Source: Roseateles depolymerans (lineage in GTDB: Bacteria; Pseudomonadota; Gammaproteobacteria; Burkholderiales; Burkholderiaceae_C). Taken from it: a stretch of DNA of 64,000 bases. The stretch is taken from positions 997,694 to 1,061,693 of the forward strand of contig NZ_QUMT01000002.1 in assembly GCF_003387155.1 (NCBI RefSeq), written 5' to 3'. The position numbers were made by a program, and so were the translations under genes. Below are positions 16,544 through 24,878 of the stretch, piece after piece. The notes beneath the pieces were generated by a model. The model made no database searches, had not been told where the DNA came from, and worked only from the letters and a program-made list of their open reading frames with translations. Within the stretch, counting starts at the first letter, position 1; each line of letters begins with the position of its first letter.

Positions 16544-18271
16544 TCAATACCCGAGCGCCAGACCGGTATTGCGGCGCGGGTCATTCGCGCCGTAAAAACG
16601 GTTCTTGCCCACCGGCGCGCCGCCCAACGTGGGCGCACCGATCAGGATGGCCACCACATGGTTGGCCGGTTGCGGCGGCCCCAGCTTCTGGCCCTTGGCC
16701 ACGAGCAGCGCCTGCGTATCCGGCGAGAGCGCAAACGGCTCCACATTGGTGACATCCGGCAGCCACTGCTGATGGAAGCGCGGGGCGTCGACCGCCTCCT
16801 GCACCGTCATGCCGTAGTCGATCACATTGAGCATCGTGTGCAGCACCGCGGTGATGATGCGGCTGCCGCCCGGCGTGCCCACCACCATCACCGGCTGACC
16901 GTCCTTGCTCACGATGGTCGGGCTCATCGACGACAAGGGCCGCTTGCCCGGGGCGATGGCATTGGCTTCGCCCTGCACCAGCCCATACATGTTGGGCACG
17001 CCCGGCTTGGCGGTGAAGTCGTCCATCTCGTTGTTCAGCAGCACGCCGGTGCCGGCCGCCGTGACCTTCGCGCCGAACCAGTCGTTGAGCGTGTAGGTCA
17101 CCGACACCGCATTGCCCCAGCGGTCCGCAATCGAATAGTGCGTGGTGTTGCTACCCTCGTGCGGTTCCACGCCGGGCTTGATGTCCTGGGAGACACCGGC
17201 CTTGTCGGCCTGGATGACGGCGCGCAGCCGTGCCGCGTAGGCCTTGTCGGTCAGCCGGGCGATGGGGTTCTTCACGAAGTCCGGGTCGCCCAGGTAGCTG
17301 TTGCGGTCGGCATAGGCATGCCGCATGGCCTCAATCTGATAGTGCACCGACTGCGCCGACCGGAAGCCCAGTTCCTTGAGCGGATAACCCTCCAGGATGT
17401 TGAGCATCTCGCAGATGATCACCCCGCCACTGCTGGGCGGCGGTGCGGAGACCACGTGGTAGCCGCGATAGTCGCATTCCACCGGGGCCAGTTCACGGGT
17501 GCTGTATTGGTCGAGATCCGCCTGGGTGAGGATGCCGCCGCCGCTTTTGCTGGACCGCACCAGCGCCGCGCCCACACGGCCCTGGTAGAAGCCGGCCGTG
17601 CCCTGGTCGCTGACGGCCTTCAGGGTGCGCGCCAGGTCCTTCTGCACCAGCGTGTCGCCGACCTGATAGGGCTCGCCGCTGCGGCGCAGGAAGATCGCGC
17701 CGGAGGCCGGGTCCTTGCGGAAATCGGCGGTGGCGGTGTGCAGCATCTCGATGTCGCCCTGATCCAGCACAAAGCCCTTCTCGGCCAGCTTGAGGGCGGG
17801 CGCAACCAGGGCCTGGCGCTTCATCGTGCCGTACTTCGTGCGGGCATATTCCAGGCCGGAGACGGTGCCCGGCACGCCCACGGCCAGATGGCCATGGGTG
17901 CTGAGGCCAGGCACGACCTTGCCGTTGGCGTCCAGATACATGCCCGGCGTTGCGGCCAGCGGCGCCTTTTCACGGAAATCCAGGAAGGTCTTTCGGCCGT
18001 CGGCCAGTTGCAGGGTCATGAAGCCACCGCCGCCGAGGTTGCCGGCGGCCGGGTACACCACGGCCAATGCATAGCCCACCGCGACGGCCGCGTCGACCGC
18101 ATTGCCACCCCGCTTGAGCACGTCCACGCCCACCTGGCTGGCTAGGTGCTGGGCCGTGACCACCATGCCGTTTTCCGCGGCGACCGGCGCCACCGAGGCG
18201 GCCTGGGTCAACGGGACGAAGGACAGGGTCAGCCCTGCCAGCATCAAGCGCACACGCATCAACTTCTCCAT
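16544..18271 (-). CDS. ggt: Gamma-glutamyltransferase (periplasmic)
   Basis: 575 residues with a Sec signal (LMLAGLTLSFVPLTQA before ASVAP). This N-terminal-nucleophile hydrolase cleaves the gamma-glutamyl bond of glutathione and related compounds, and self-processes into large and small subunits. The processing and catalytic Thr is in the motif SNTTHYSIAD, with the small subunit beginning at the second Thr. GGNAVDAAVAVGYALAVV near the N-terminus and GKRPLSSMSPTIV plus VGTPGGSRIITAVL in the small subunit are typical. Convergent with the AraC gene, seven bases apart. A second start at 18259 is possible. Confidence 0.93.
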   Translation of the reverse strand: MEKLMRVRLMLAGLTLSFVPLTQAASVAPVAAENGMVVTAQHLASQVGVDVLKRGGNAVDAAVAVGYALAVVYPAAGNLGGGGFMTLQLADGRKTFLDFREKAPLAATPGMYLDANGKVVPGLSTHGHLAVGVPGTVSGLEYARTKYGTMKRQALVAPALKLAEKGFVLDQGDIEMLHTATADFRKDPASGAIFLRRSGEPYQVGDTLVQKDLARTLKAVSDQGTAGFYQGRVGAALVRSSKSGGGILTQADLDQYSTRELAPVECDYRGYHVVSAPPPSSGGVIICEMLNILEGYPLKELGFRSAQSVHYQIEAMRHAYADRNSYLGDPDFVKNPIARLTDKAYAARLRAVIQADKAGVSQDIKPGVEPHEGSNTTHYSIADRWGNAVSVTYTLNDWFGAKVTAAGTGVLLNNEMDDFTAKPGVPNMYGLVQGEANAIAPGKRPLSSMSPTIVSKDGQPVMVVGTPGGSRIITAVLHTMLNVIDYGMTVQEAVDAPRFHQQWLPDVTNVEPFALSPDTQALLVAKGQKLGPPQPANHVVAILIGAPTLGGAPVGKNRFYGANDPRRNTGLALGY

Positions 18272-18364
18272 AGGGGGATGGGTGCCAATGATTATTGGCC
18301 AATCCAGGCCGCCCGCCGGCGTGTGCGTGGGTGTTTCCGGGGACGTGGGCTCCGGTGATCAGGA

Positions 18365-18745
18365 TCAGGCCGCGGCCATCCAGCCGCTGTGCAGCAGGCC
18401 GCCCAGGTCGCTGATGAGCTGCTCGAACTCAAAGGCCTTGTCGTAGAAGCCGTCGGCGCCGCGATGCGCCACTTGCGGGCCGAAGACCCGACTGTCCTCG
18501 GCGCTCAGCACCAGGATCTTGCCGCGAAAGCCGTCCGCACGAATGCGGGTGATGACACCCAGGCCGGTCCCGACCGACAGCGACAGGTCCACCAGCACCA
18601 CGTCCGGCTGGTTCAGCGCCACCATGGCCACGGCCGCACTCTCGCAATCCGCCTGCCCCACCACGGTGATGCTGCCTTCGGCTTGAAGACGACCGACCAT
18701 GAGGCGACGAAGCATGGCGCAATCTTCCACCAGAACAATCTTCAT
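18365..18745 (-). CDS. Single-domain response regulator (CheY-like receiver)
   Basis: 126 residues containing only a receiver domain. The acidic pocket is at Glu7-Asp8, the phospho-acceptor is Asp53 (VVLVDLSL), Ser81 is the switch residue and Lys103 (FYDKAF) is the conserved lysine. There is no output domain, so it must act by binding a partner. No histidine kinase is adjacent; it sits between ggt and hipA. The FYDKAFEFEQL end resembles stand-alone receivers of Burkholderiales, function unknown. Confidence 0.88.
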   Translation of the reverse strand: MKIVLVEDCAMLRRLMVGRLQAEGSITVVGQADCESAAVAMVALNQPDVVLVDLSLSVGTGLGVITRIRADGFRGKILVLSAEDSRVFGPQVAHRGADGFYDKAFEFEQLISDLGGLLHSGWMAAA

Positions 18746-18871
18746 GACGGCACTCCCTGTTGAGCGTCATGATGCGATGCGCGCACGGGTTTGCCGATCG
18801 GGGCGCTCCGCGCCCTCGTGCCAGCGTTTGCACCCTTTTGGCTGTAGGTGTTTTACCGGCGCACGGGGGGG

Positions 18872-20290
18872 TCAGGGCACTGATTTGCCGACCGGCGCGT
18901 AGGTCGCCAGGCGCGCCAGCAGACGCTCTTTCATCCGGTCGGTGATGTCGGCGTCACGGATCAGCGCGGGCCACAGGTCGAATGCGCGCTGGGCGCAGCG
19001 GCGCAGGGCCGTCCAGGCGGGTTTTTCCGGCAGCCCCAGGCGGGTGCAGAACTCGCGCACCACCACCGGCCCCAGGGGCGCACGCGGGTCCATGGTGTCG
19101 CCAGCGCGGCTGCGGCGCGCCAAGGGGCCGCTCGCCGATGCGGGCGCCGATGCAGGGCCGGATGCGGGGGCCTGCGGCATCAGGGCCAGCGCCCTGCCCT
19201 TCGCGCCGATCGGATAGGCCGCATAGGCCACCAAATCGTAGGCCGGCGGCAGGTCCGGCGCCCGCGGGTCGGTGTAACGCACGCCGATGTTCTTGAGGTG
19301 CATGTCCGGATTGCCCATCAGGTCGCTGACGAGGATGCGGCGCAGCAGTTCATGCACCGCGGCTTCTCCCAGGCTGGGCACCGTCATCATCACCGCGGCG
19401 ACGGTCAGGTAGTCCTGCGTGTATTTGTCCTCCGGCTGCACGCTCAGGATCTGCGCGAAATCCTCGCAGTGGATGCGCTGGGTGGGAGTGTCGGCATCGC
19501 GGTCGTAGCGGTAGACGGCCAGGAAGCGGGTGCGTCCGTTGACATCCCCCAGGTCGTATTGATGCTCGGCCGCCAGCAGGTCCAGCGGCACCAGTTCCGC
19601 CTCCACCACCTGCACGCCTGCCGCCCGGGCCAGCCGCAGGGACAGCTCTTCCAGCTCCGGCAGATGCGGGAACTCGGCCACCGGCAGCTTGGCAATCACA
19701 TGGCGCGCGCCGGTGTCGTCCGCGAGCTTGGTGCGGGCCACGAAACGGCCGCCCTGATCGCGCAGCACCGCCAGCTTGGCCTGCACGCCGGACACGGAGA
19801 TCGCATCGTCCATCGGGGCGGCCACCACCGACATCTCCAGCGCGTCGTTGTTCTGGGTGATCAGGCGTTCCAGTTCACTGCGATCCAGCGTGGCGGGCAT
19901 GGCGTGCACGTCGCCCGGCAGGTCCTTGCCGGTGGCGGCCAGCAGCTCGAAATGATCGTTGGGGCTGCAGCCCCGCATGTCGGCGATGCGGGTGCGCAGG
20001 GGGCCTTCAGGCAGCAGGTTTTGGAAAAAGGCGGGCAGTAGCCAGCCTCGCTGTGCGTCCTTGGACAGCCCGCCATTGAGCGGCCCGGCGGTGATCGCCT
20101 TCCAGAACGCAGCCTGGGCCTGCGGATCGCGTGCCCGGAAGGACAGCGACAGCGTCGGCTGCTGCGGGTCGTTGAGGAAAGCCTCATCCGCCACGAAGCG
20201 ATGCACGGTGTGATCGTGGGAGAGCGGGTACTGGAACAGGACGCCGACGCGGCGCTCGCCCAGCAGCACGGTCAGGCCTTTGACGTTCAT
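18872..20290 (-). CDS. hipA: HipA-type toxin kinase
   Basis: 472 residues. HipA toxins are serine/threonine kinases that inactivate glutamyl-tRNA synthetase and promote dormancy. Visible landmarks: an N-terminal HipA-N1 subdomain (QYPLSHDHTVHRF, NLLPEG), the SVSGVQAKLAVL loop equivalent to the autophosphorylated Ser loop of E. coli HipA, the catalytic GNPDMHLKN and LPPAYDLV. Near residue 385 an Ala/Pro/Ser-rich insert (about 25 residues, APASGPASAPASASGP) is unusual for the family. The start overlaps the hipB stop by four bases, so the pair is translationally coupled. Confidence 0.9.
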   Translation of the reverse strand: MNVKGLTVLLGERRVGVLFQYPLSHDHTVHRFVADEAFLNDPQQPTLSLSFRARDPQAQAAFWKAITAGPLNGGLSKDAQRGWLLPAFFQNLLPEGPLRTRIADMRGCSPNDHFELLAATGKDLPGDVHAMPATLDRSELERLITQNNDALEMSVVAAPMDDAISVSGVQAKLAVLRDQGGRFVARTKLADDTGARHVIAKLPVAEFPHLPELEELSLRLARAAGVQVVEAELVPLDLLAAEHQYDLGDVNGRTRFLAVYRYDRDADTPTQRIHCEDFAQILSVQPEDKYTQDYLTVAAVMMTVPSLGEAAVHELLRRILVSDLMGNPDMHLKNIGVRYTDPRAPDLPPAYDLVAYAAYPIGAKGRALALMPQAPASGPASAPASASGPLARRSRAGDTMDPRAPLGPVVVREFCTRLGLPEKPAWTALRRCAQRAFDLWPALIRDADITDRMKERLLARLATYAPVGKSVP

Positions 20291-20598
20291 GGTTCGCGCG
20301 GCGCCGGCGCTTCACCCGCCGCGCGCTGCCTGGCCGCATCCACCAGGGTTTCAACGACGGGCGCGGCCGCGTCGCCGGTCAGGCCCCGGGCCGCGCCCTT
20401 GGGCAGCAGCAGCAGTTCCAGACCCAGGCGGTCGGCGACGGCCAGCAGCGTGCTGAGCTTGAAGTCGCTCTCGCCCCCCATCACGTTGACGAAGGTCTGC
20501 CTGGAGAGGCCGGCGGCTTCCCGCACGGACTGTCCGGTTCGGCCGCTCCGCTTGAGTTGGCGTCGTAGTTCGCCGGAGATGTCGGAAATGGTGTTCAT
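20287..20598 (-). CDS. hipB: HipB-type antitoxin (Xre-family HTH)
   Basis: 103 residues. An Xre helix-turn-helix spans roughly residues 18-70 (SVREAAGLSRQTFVNVMGGES, STLLAVADRLGLELLLLP). It should bind HipA and repress its own promoter. The Ala/Pro-rich C-terminus may be the flexible tail. It is the first gene of the hipBA operon. Two matching inverted repeats lie directly upstream of its ATG. Confidence 0.88.
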   Translation of the reverse strand: MNTISDISGELRRQLKRSGRTGQSVREAAGLSRQTFVNVMGGESDFKLSTLLAVADRLGLELLLLPKGAARGLTGDAAAPVVETLVDAARQRAAGEAPAPREP

Positions 20599-20599
20599 G

Positions 20600-20642
20600 T
20601 CTACTTCGATAGAACAACGTGAGCAAAGTCTAACGTATTAGA
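20600..20642 (-). promoter_or_regulatory. Candidate HipB operators (two 14-bp inverted repeats)
   Basis: TCTA-N6-TAGA occurs at 20600-20613 (tctacttcgataga) and again at 20629-20642 (tctaacgtattaga). Starts are 29 bp apart, about three helix turns. The second is a full palindrome outside its central bases. They overlap the expected hipB promoter in an AT-richer stretch. Confidence 0.6.
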
Positions 20643-20861
20643 ACGCGTGGGAGGTGAGTTTTGCGTCCATGCGGTCTATCAAAGCAGATTTTCATCTTAA
20701 AAGTCTACTTTGCTGGAATTCCAGCCCGAGCAAGCGGCAACGCAACCCTCCCGGTCGCTGTCCAAGCAGCGGCCGTGAACGCCGGGTTATCCTCGGACTA
20801 GCGCCTGCCGCTTTTCGCATCGCCCAGACCGCATCGACCGGACCCGCATCTCCACCCCCGC

Positions 20862-21614
20862 ATGCCCATTGCCTTCGCCCGCCAACTCACCGGACCGGAA
20901 CGCTCCCAGCGGGCGGACCGGCATCTGGGCCTTCTGCTGGCGACGGTGGCGGGGGCGTTGAACGCTGGTGGGTTTCTGGCGGTGCGCCAGTACACCTCGC
21001 ACGTGACCGGCGCGGTGTCGTCGATGGCGGACAACGTCGTGCTGGGCGACTGGGCCTTGGTCGTCGATGCCGTGGCCGGGGTGGTGTCCTTCCTGATGGG
21101 GGCCATGACTTGCGCGCTGCTGGTCAACTGGGCCCGCCGACGGCAACTCCACAGCGAATACGCCACCGCCCTGCTGCTGGAAGCCGTGCTGATCCTGGTG
21201 TTCGGGCTGATGGGCGCGCAGCTGGCGCACAACGAAGCGCTGTTTGTGCCGCTGACTGTCGTGCTGCTGTGCTTCATCATGGGTCTGCAGAATGCGGTCA
21301 TCACCAAGGTTTCGAGCGCCGTCATCCGCACCACCCACATGACGGGCATCGTGACCGACATGGGCATCGAGCTGGGCAAGATGCTCTATCCCAACCGGTC
21401 CGCCTCGGACCAGCCTCCCGTGCGTGCCAATCGAGATCGACTGGCGATGCTGGCGGGCTTGCTGGCCTGCTTCCTCGGCGGCGGCGTGGCCGGTGCGTTC
21501 GGTTTTCAGCGGCTGGGCTACCTCTCGACCGTCCCGCTGGCCGTGGTGCTGGCCACGCTGGCGCTGGTGCCGGTGCTGGACGATGTCCGGGCACGTTGGC
21601 GGCCGACGCATTGA
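20862..21614 (+). CDS. DUF1275 (YoaK-type) membrane protein
   Basis: 250 residues, about six membrane segments. It begins LLLATVAGALNAGGFLAVRQYTSHVTG, and the GALNAGGF...TSHVTG pattern with the later VIRTTHMTGIVTDMG repeat is the signature of the DUF1275 family. Members are inner-membrane proteins of unknown transport function. The gene follows the hipBA promoter region divergently and is 92 bases upstream of the three-paralogue array. Confidence 0.88.
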   Translation: MPIAFARQLTGPERSQRADRHLGLLLATVAGALNAGGFLAVRQYTSHVTGAVSSMADNVVLGDWALVVDAVAGVVSFLMGAMTCALLVNWARRRQLHSEYATALLLEAVLILVFGLMGAQLAHNEALFVPLTVVLLCFIMGLQNAVITKVSSAVIRTTHMTGIVTDMGIELGKMLYPNRSASDQPPVRANRDRLAMLAGLLACFLGGGVAGAFGFQRLGYLSTVPLAVVLATLALVPVLDDVRARWRPTH

Positions 21615-21706
21615 GGGTCTGACGCGACGCACCGAAACCCTGGCCGGGTCCACTGACGCGCATCATCACAACCTGCGCGAGAGCGGTTTCGCCCGCGCCT
21701 GCTCCC

Positions 21707-22600
21707 ATGTGGTCTTCTCCCCTCAACCCGGCCAGCCACTCCCCCGCGCACGATCCTGCACAGCTGTGGGACACGTCGGCCAACGCAGTCTCCGCAGCCG
21801 CCAGCGGCTCGGTGGACCTCCATCATTGCAGCGCCGCCATCCAGGCATGCGGGCGTGAGATCGAAGAGGCGCAGCATCTGTCCCAGGCCACGAAGACCGG
21901 GGCCCTGCGACTGCTGCACACCCTTGGCACGCAAGGAACTGTGCAGGTCCCTGAGGGCGAGGAGCAACGCAAGCAGGCCGTCGCCGTCCAGTGGGCGATG
22001 GAGCGCACCTTGCCTGGGACCGAGGTCATCATGACACCGGAGCTGGCGTCCCCGTTTCGCACCCTGGGCAAGCCGGGCGTCGACCAGGCACAGACTGCCC
22101 GCCTCGACGCCTTGAAGTCACGTTTCCATCGCATGCAGCCGCTCTACCTGATCTTCTGCCACGAGGGAATCGCCTCGCGCCCGGACAATGCGGTGTACTC
22201 CGACACGATTCTCAAGCCTGCACAAAGGGCGGGCCTGCCTTTGTACGAGATTTGGCTGAGCGGCAACAGGAACCACTTTCCTCATGCGCTGAGCGGCGCT
22301 TTCATCCTCTCGCCCAACAGCTCGGAGCCCGCCATCTTCGCCATCCGGGCCGCCCAATTCGACAAAACGCAGCCTGGCGCCGCCCTGAACCTGTGGTGGG
22401 CGCAGGCACCGGCCCGTTCGGGCTCTGCGGTGCCTGCCGCCGGCGACCCGTCCCCGGCGAAGGCCGCCCGCCTCAGTGATCCTCACATCAGCGAGGCCTT
22501 GAGTGACGTGCTGCTGGACTGGAGCAGTTACCTGGAGAGCCAGAGCCAGCAACAGATCACCGAATTACTGGGCCCCGATGCGGCCATGATGACGAAATGA
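21707..22600 (+). CDS. Tandem paralogue family, copy 1 (unrecognised)
   Basis: 297 residues, starting Met-Trp-Ser-Ser. I do not recognise the family. Features shared with the two following genes: a Ser/Ala/Pro-rich N-terminus, a central block (here MERTLPGTEVIMTPE, FRTLGKPG, LYLIFCHEG), then FPHALSGAFIL, IFAIRAA and LNLWWAQ, and a C-terminal acidic helix. No signal peptide, membrane helix or catalytic motif is apparent. It is the most divergent copy. No Shine-Dalgarno sequence precedes the ATG. Possible secreted effector or toxin-like family; this is inference from the N-terminal composition and tandem duplication, not from homology. Confidence 0.75.
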   Translation: MWSSPLNPASHSPAHDPAQLWDTSANAVSAAASGSVDLHHCSAAIQACGREIEEAQHLSQATKTGALRLLHTLGTQGTVQVPEGEEQRKQAVAVQWAMERTLPGTEVIMTPELASPFRTLGKPGVDQAQTARLDALKSRFHRMQPLYLIFCHEGIASRPDNAVYSDTILKPAQRAGLPLYEIWLSGNRNHFPHALSGAFILSPNSSEPAIFAIRAAQFDKTQPGAALNLWWAQAPARSGSAVPAAGDPSPAKAARLSDPHISEALSDVLLDWSSYLESQSQQQITELLGPDAAMMTK

Positions 22601-22653
22601 GCGGGCGGGGATAGATGCCCTGCGGCCCGGCGCACTGACGCGTGGGGCCGGGG

Positions 22654-22707
22654 CACTCAGGGCCATCCTCACCATACGCGCGACGCCATCGCGCTTTCGT
22701 CTCTTCT
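22654..22707 (+). promoter_or_regulatory. Conserved leader before paralogue copy 2
   Basis: Begins with cactcagggccat (22654-22666), identical to 23838-23850, and keeps acgcgcgacg and a pyrimidine-rich stretch up to the ATG-TGG start. No purine-rich ribosome site is present. Confidence 0.55.
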
Positions 22708-23736
22708 ATGTGGATCGCACCCTCCTCTTCCGCCTCCTGCGCCTCGCCGTCAATACGCGACGATCTCGCTCACGCGCCCCCGACCGATTCAGCGGCCCGT
22801 GATGGCCTGCAAACGATCGCTCAGGCTGAAAGAGCAGCGCTGGCGCGCCTGCGCCGCCTCGGCGGAAACACTGATGTCATCACATCATGCGTTCATCGTT
22901 TGGGATCGAGTTTGAAGCCGCTCCCCCTTACCACCGTTCAGGTTGCTCTCCACATGCTCTGCGAGCTCGCGGAGTGTGGTCAGGCGGTGGTGCACGCAGG
23001 CGATGCGGAGGGTATGAGAGCCGCTGAAGCCGTTCTGTACGCCATGGAACGGGTCATGCCGGGCACAGAGTTGATCATGGCCCCGGATCGTCCTCGCCCC
23101 TTGCGCAACATTGGAGATCCGGATGCTTCACAGGAAGACCGAGCCCGGGCGGAAGCTCTGCTCGGCCGAGTCATGCGGAATTCCCCGCTGCACCTCGTCT
23201 TTTGTCATGACGACAAAGTCACTTTGACGCAGAAGCTGGCTTACTCGCTGGAGTTTATTCGTCACGCAAATACCAGGACGGATGGGAGACGCGACCGGGC
23301 TCAGCCCTTGAGCCAGGAACTCGTGCACACATTCGAGCAGGGGCTGACCCAGAACTACACCAAACCGGCTGGAGGCCACCGGTCACCTGTCCGTGAGCCA
23401 ACGCAACACGTCTTGTCCGTGTCGCGATCCGAGTTCCCGCAGGATCTCCATGGCGTGCTGATTCTGAAGGACGGGTGGCCAGACGTTGAAGTGTTTGCCA
23501 TGCATTCGGCGCGAACACACCCGACGGGTTCGTCCAGGTCGCTGGTACTGCGATGGGCACAATCTCAATGTCCTTCGCAGGCGGGGACCGGCACGCCATC
23601 CAGCCAGCAAGACGATACGCCGACGGTAGCCAGTGATGTGGCCGATCCCGCTCTCAAGTGTGTGCTGGAAAAATGGGCATCCCTTCTTGCCAAGCATGGG
23701 GAACAAGACCTAAGCGCAATGCTGGTCAGGGAGTGA
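22708..23736 (+). CDS. Tandem paralogue family, copy 2 (unrecognised)
   Basis: 342 residues from the ATG at 22708. The frame is open further upstream from a GTG at 22642, but copies 1 and 3 both begin Met-Trp and the conserved leader ends here, so I used 22708. Shared blocks with copy 3: LAHAPP.DSA.RDG..T.AQAE, ALARLRRL, MERVMPGTELIMAPDRP.PLR, GDPDAS.ED.ARAE.LLGR, LHLVFCHD, then SRSEFPQDLHGVLI, FAMHSA, SLVLRWAQ and SDVADPALK.VLE.W. A roughly 25-residue stretch near residue 200 (TRTDGRRDRAQPLS) is not in copy 3. No known domain, no signal peptide. Confidence 0.75.
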   Translation: MWIAPSSSASCASPSIRDDLAHAPPTDSAARDGLQTIAQAERAALARLRRLGGNTDVITSCVHRLGSSLKPLPLTTVQVALHMLCELAECGQAVVHAGDAEGMRAAEAVLYAMERVMPGTELIMAPDRPRPLRNIGDPDASQEDRARAEALLGRVMRNSPLHLVFCHDDKVTLTQKLAYSLEFIRHANTRTDGRRDRAQPLSQELVHTFEQGLTQNYTKPAGGHRSPVREPTQHVLSVSRSEFPQDLHGVLILKDGWPDVEVFAMHSARTHPTGSSRSLVLRWAQSQCPSQAGTGTPSSQQDDTPTVASDVADPALKCVLEKWASLLAKHGEQDLSAMLVRE

Positions 23737-23768
23737 TGCGACCTGAAGTGAAGTCCGAGGACCTCCTC

Positions 23769-23804
23769 GTTCAAGCTTGGTGAACTTCGTTGAAGCTCGT
23801 TCAC
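23769..23804. other. Nested inverted repeats between copies 2 and 3
   Basis: gttca-N7-tgaac at 23769-23785 and gtgaac-N13-gttcac at 23780-23804 share the central tgaac. They could act as an operator or a weak transcription stop; there is no T-run. Confidence 0.45.
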
Positions 23805-23837
23805 TGGCGCACAGCGCACTGCTCTTCAGCGTCGGAT

Positions 23838-23894
23838 CACTCAGGGCCATAGTCGTAACCTGCGCGCGACGACAGCCGCACTTCCGAACCTTCC
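23838..23894 (+). promoter_or_regulatory. Conserved leader before paralogue copy 3
   Basis: Carries cactcagggccat and acctgcgcgcgacg, matching copy 2; the second block also matches the sequence before copy 1 (acctgcgcgagag). It ends directly at ATG-TGG with no Shine-Dalgarno sequence, as in the other copies. Confidence 0.55.
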
Positions 23895-24878
23895 ATGTGG
23901 ATTCCGATCGCCTCTTCATGTGCGTCTTCATGCGCGTCTTCATGCGCCTCTTTGACCGACGCCGATCTCGCGCACGCGCCGCCGTCCGACCCAGCGACCC
24001 GTGACGGCCCGCAAACGACCGCTCAGGCTGAAGAAGCCGCGCTGGCGCGCCTGCGCCGCCTCGACGCGAACAACGATGTCATCCAATCGTGCTTTCAGCA
24101 CCTGCGGGGGACCAACAATCACCTCAGCCGGCCCATTCTCCATGTTGCATTCGAGATGCTGTGCGAACTCGCGGAACGTGGAAAGGTGGTGGTGCCGCCA
24201 GGCGACGACCTGCGGATGGCGGCGGCGCAGGCCGTTCTCTGGGTCATGGAAGAGTGCATGCCCGGGGCTGAGTTGATCATGGGGCCGGATCGTCCGAGCC
24301 CGCTGCGCACCCTTGGAGACCCCGACGCCACGGCGGAAGATAAAGCGCGCGCCAAGATGTTGCTGGGGCGCCTACGAAGGAATTCCGAATTGCATCTGGT
24401 TTTCTGCCGTGACGGCGAAGGCACAGTGGCTCAGGCGAAGGCCTACACACCAGAAATCCGTCGCAATGCGATGAACCCGTTCAACCTCGGAAGCGCACCG
24501 GTTCGCAAGCGGCGGCAACCGCAGCCCGCTCCTCATGTGCCGAGGGAGCATGTGGTGTCAATGTCGCGGTCGGCATTTCCGCAGCATCTCAGCGGTGTAC
24601 TCATCATGGACAGTCAGTGGACTGAGGCGGCGTTCTTTGCCATGCATTCAGTGCCGGCCAACCTCACTGGCGCATCCAGATCGTTGGTGCTCAGGTGGGC
24701 ACGAGGCCATTCACCGTTGCAAGCTCCGGCCAGCCCGCAGTTGAGCCAGGGCCGTCCAACGCCGATGGTGGCAAGTGATGTCGCCGATCCCGCATTCAAG
24801 CTTGTGTTGCAGGAATGGGCGCACTTTCTCGACAAGATTGGGGCGCAGGACGTGAGCGCGCAACTGGTCAGACGCTGA
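23895..24878 (+). CDS. Tandem paralogue family, copy 3 (unrecognised)
   Basis: 327 residues, starting Met-Trp-Ile-Pro. The N-terminus has a short internal repeat (SSCASSCASSCAS) encoded by repeated tcttcatgcg-type units, then LAHAPPSDPATRDGPQT.AQAE shared with copy 2. Core blocks: MEECMPGAELIMGPDRPSPLRTLGDPDA, LLGRLRRNSELHLVFCRDG, FPQHLSGVLIM, FFAMHSV, SLVLRWAR, SDVADPAFKLVLQEW, ending QLVRR. Its last 168 bases are antisense to the extended 3' end of yeiH. Function unknown. Confidence 0.75.
   Translation: MWIPIASSCASSCASSCASLTDADLAHAPPSDPATRDGPQTTAQAEEAALARLRRLDANNDVIQSCFQHLRGTNNHLSRPILHVAFEMLCELAERGKVVVPPGDDLRMAAAQAVLWVMEECMPGAELIMGPDRPSPLRTLGDPDATAEDKARAKMLLGRLRRNSELHLVFCRDGEGTVAQAKAYTPEIRRNAMNPFNLGSAPVRKRRQPQPAPHVPREHVVSMSRSAFPQHLSGVLIMDSQWTEAAFFAMHSVPANLTGASRSLVLRWARGHSPLQAPASPQLSQGRPTPMVASDVADPAFKLVLQEWAHFLDKIGAQDVSAQLVRR

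Noticed and set aside
21615-23894. hrp-type boxes (TTCG-N16-TTCG or PIP) before the paralogues
   Set aside because: I looked for matching pairs at correct spacing and found none, so a type III effector assignment is not supported.
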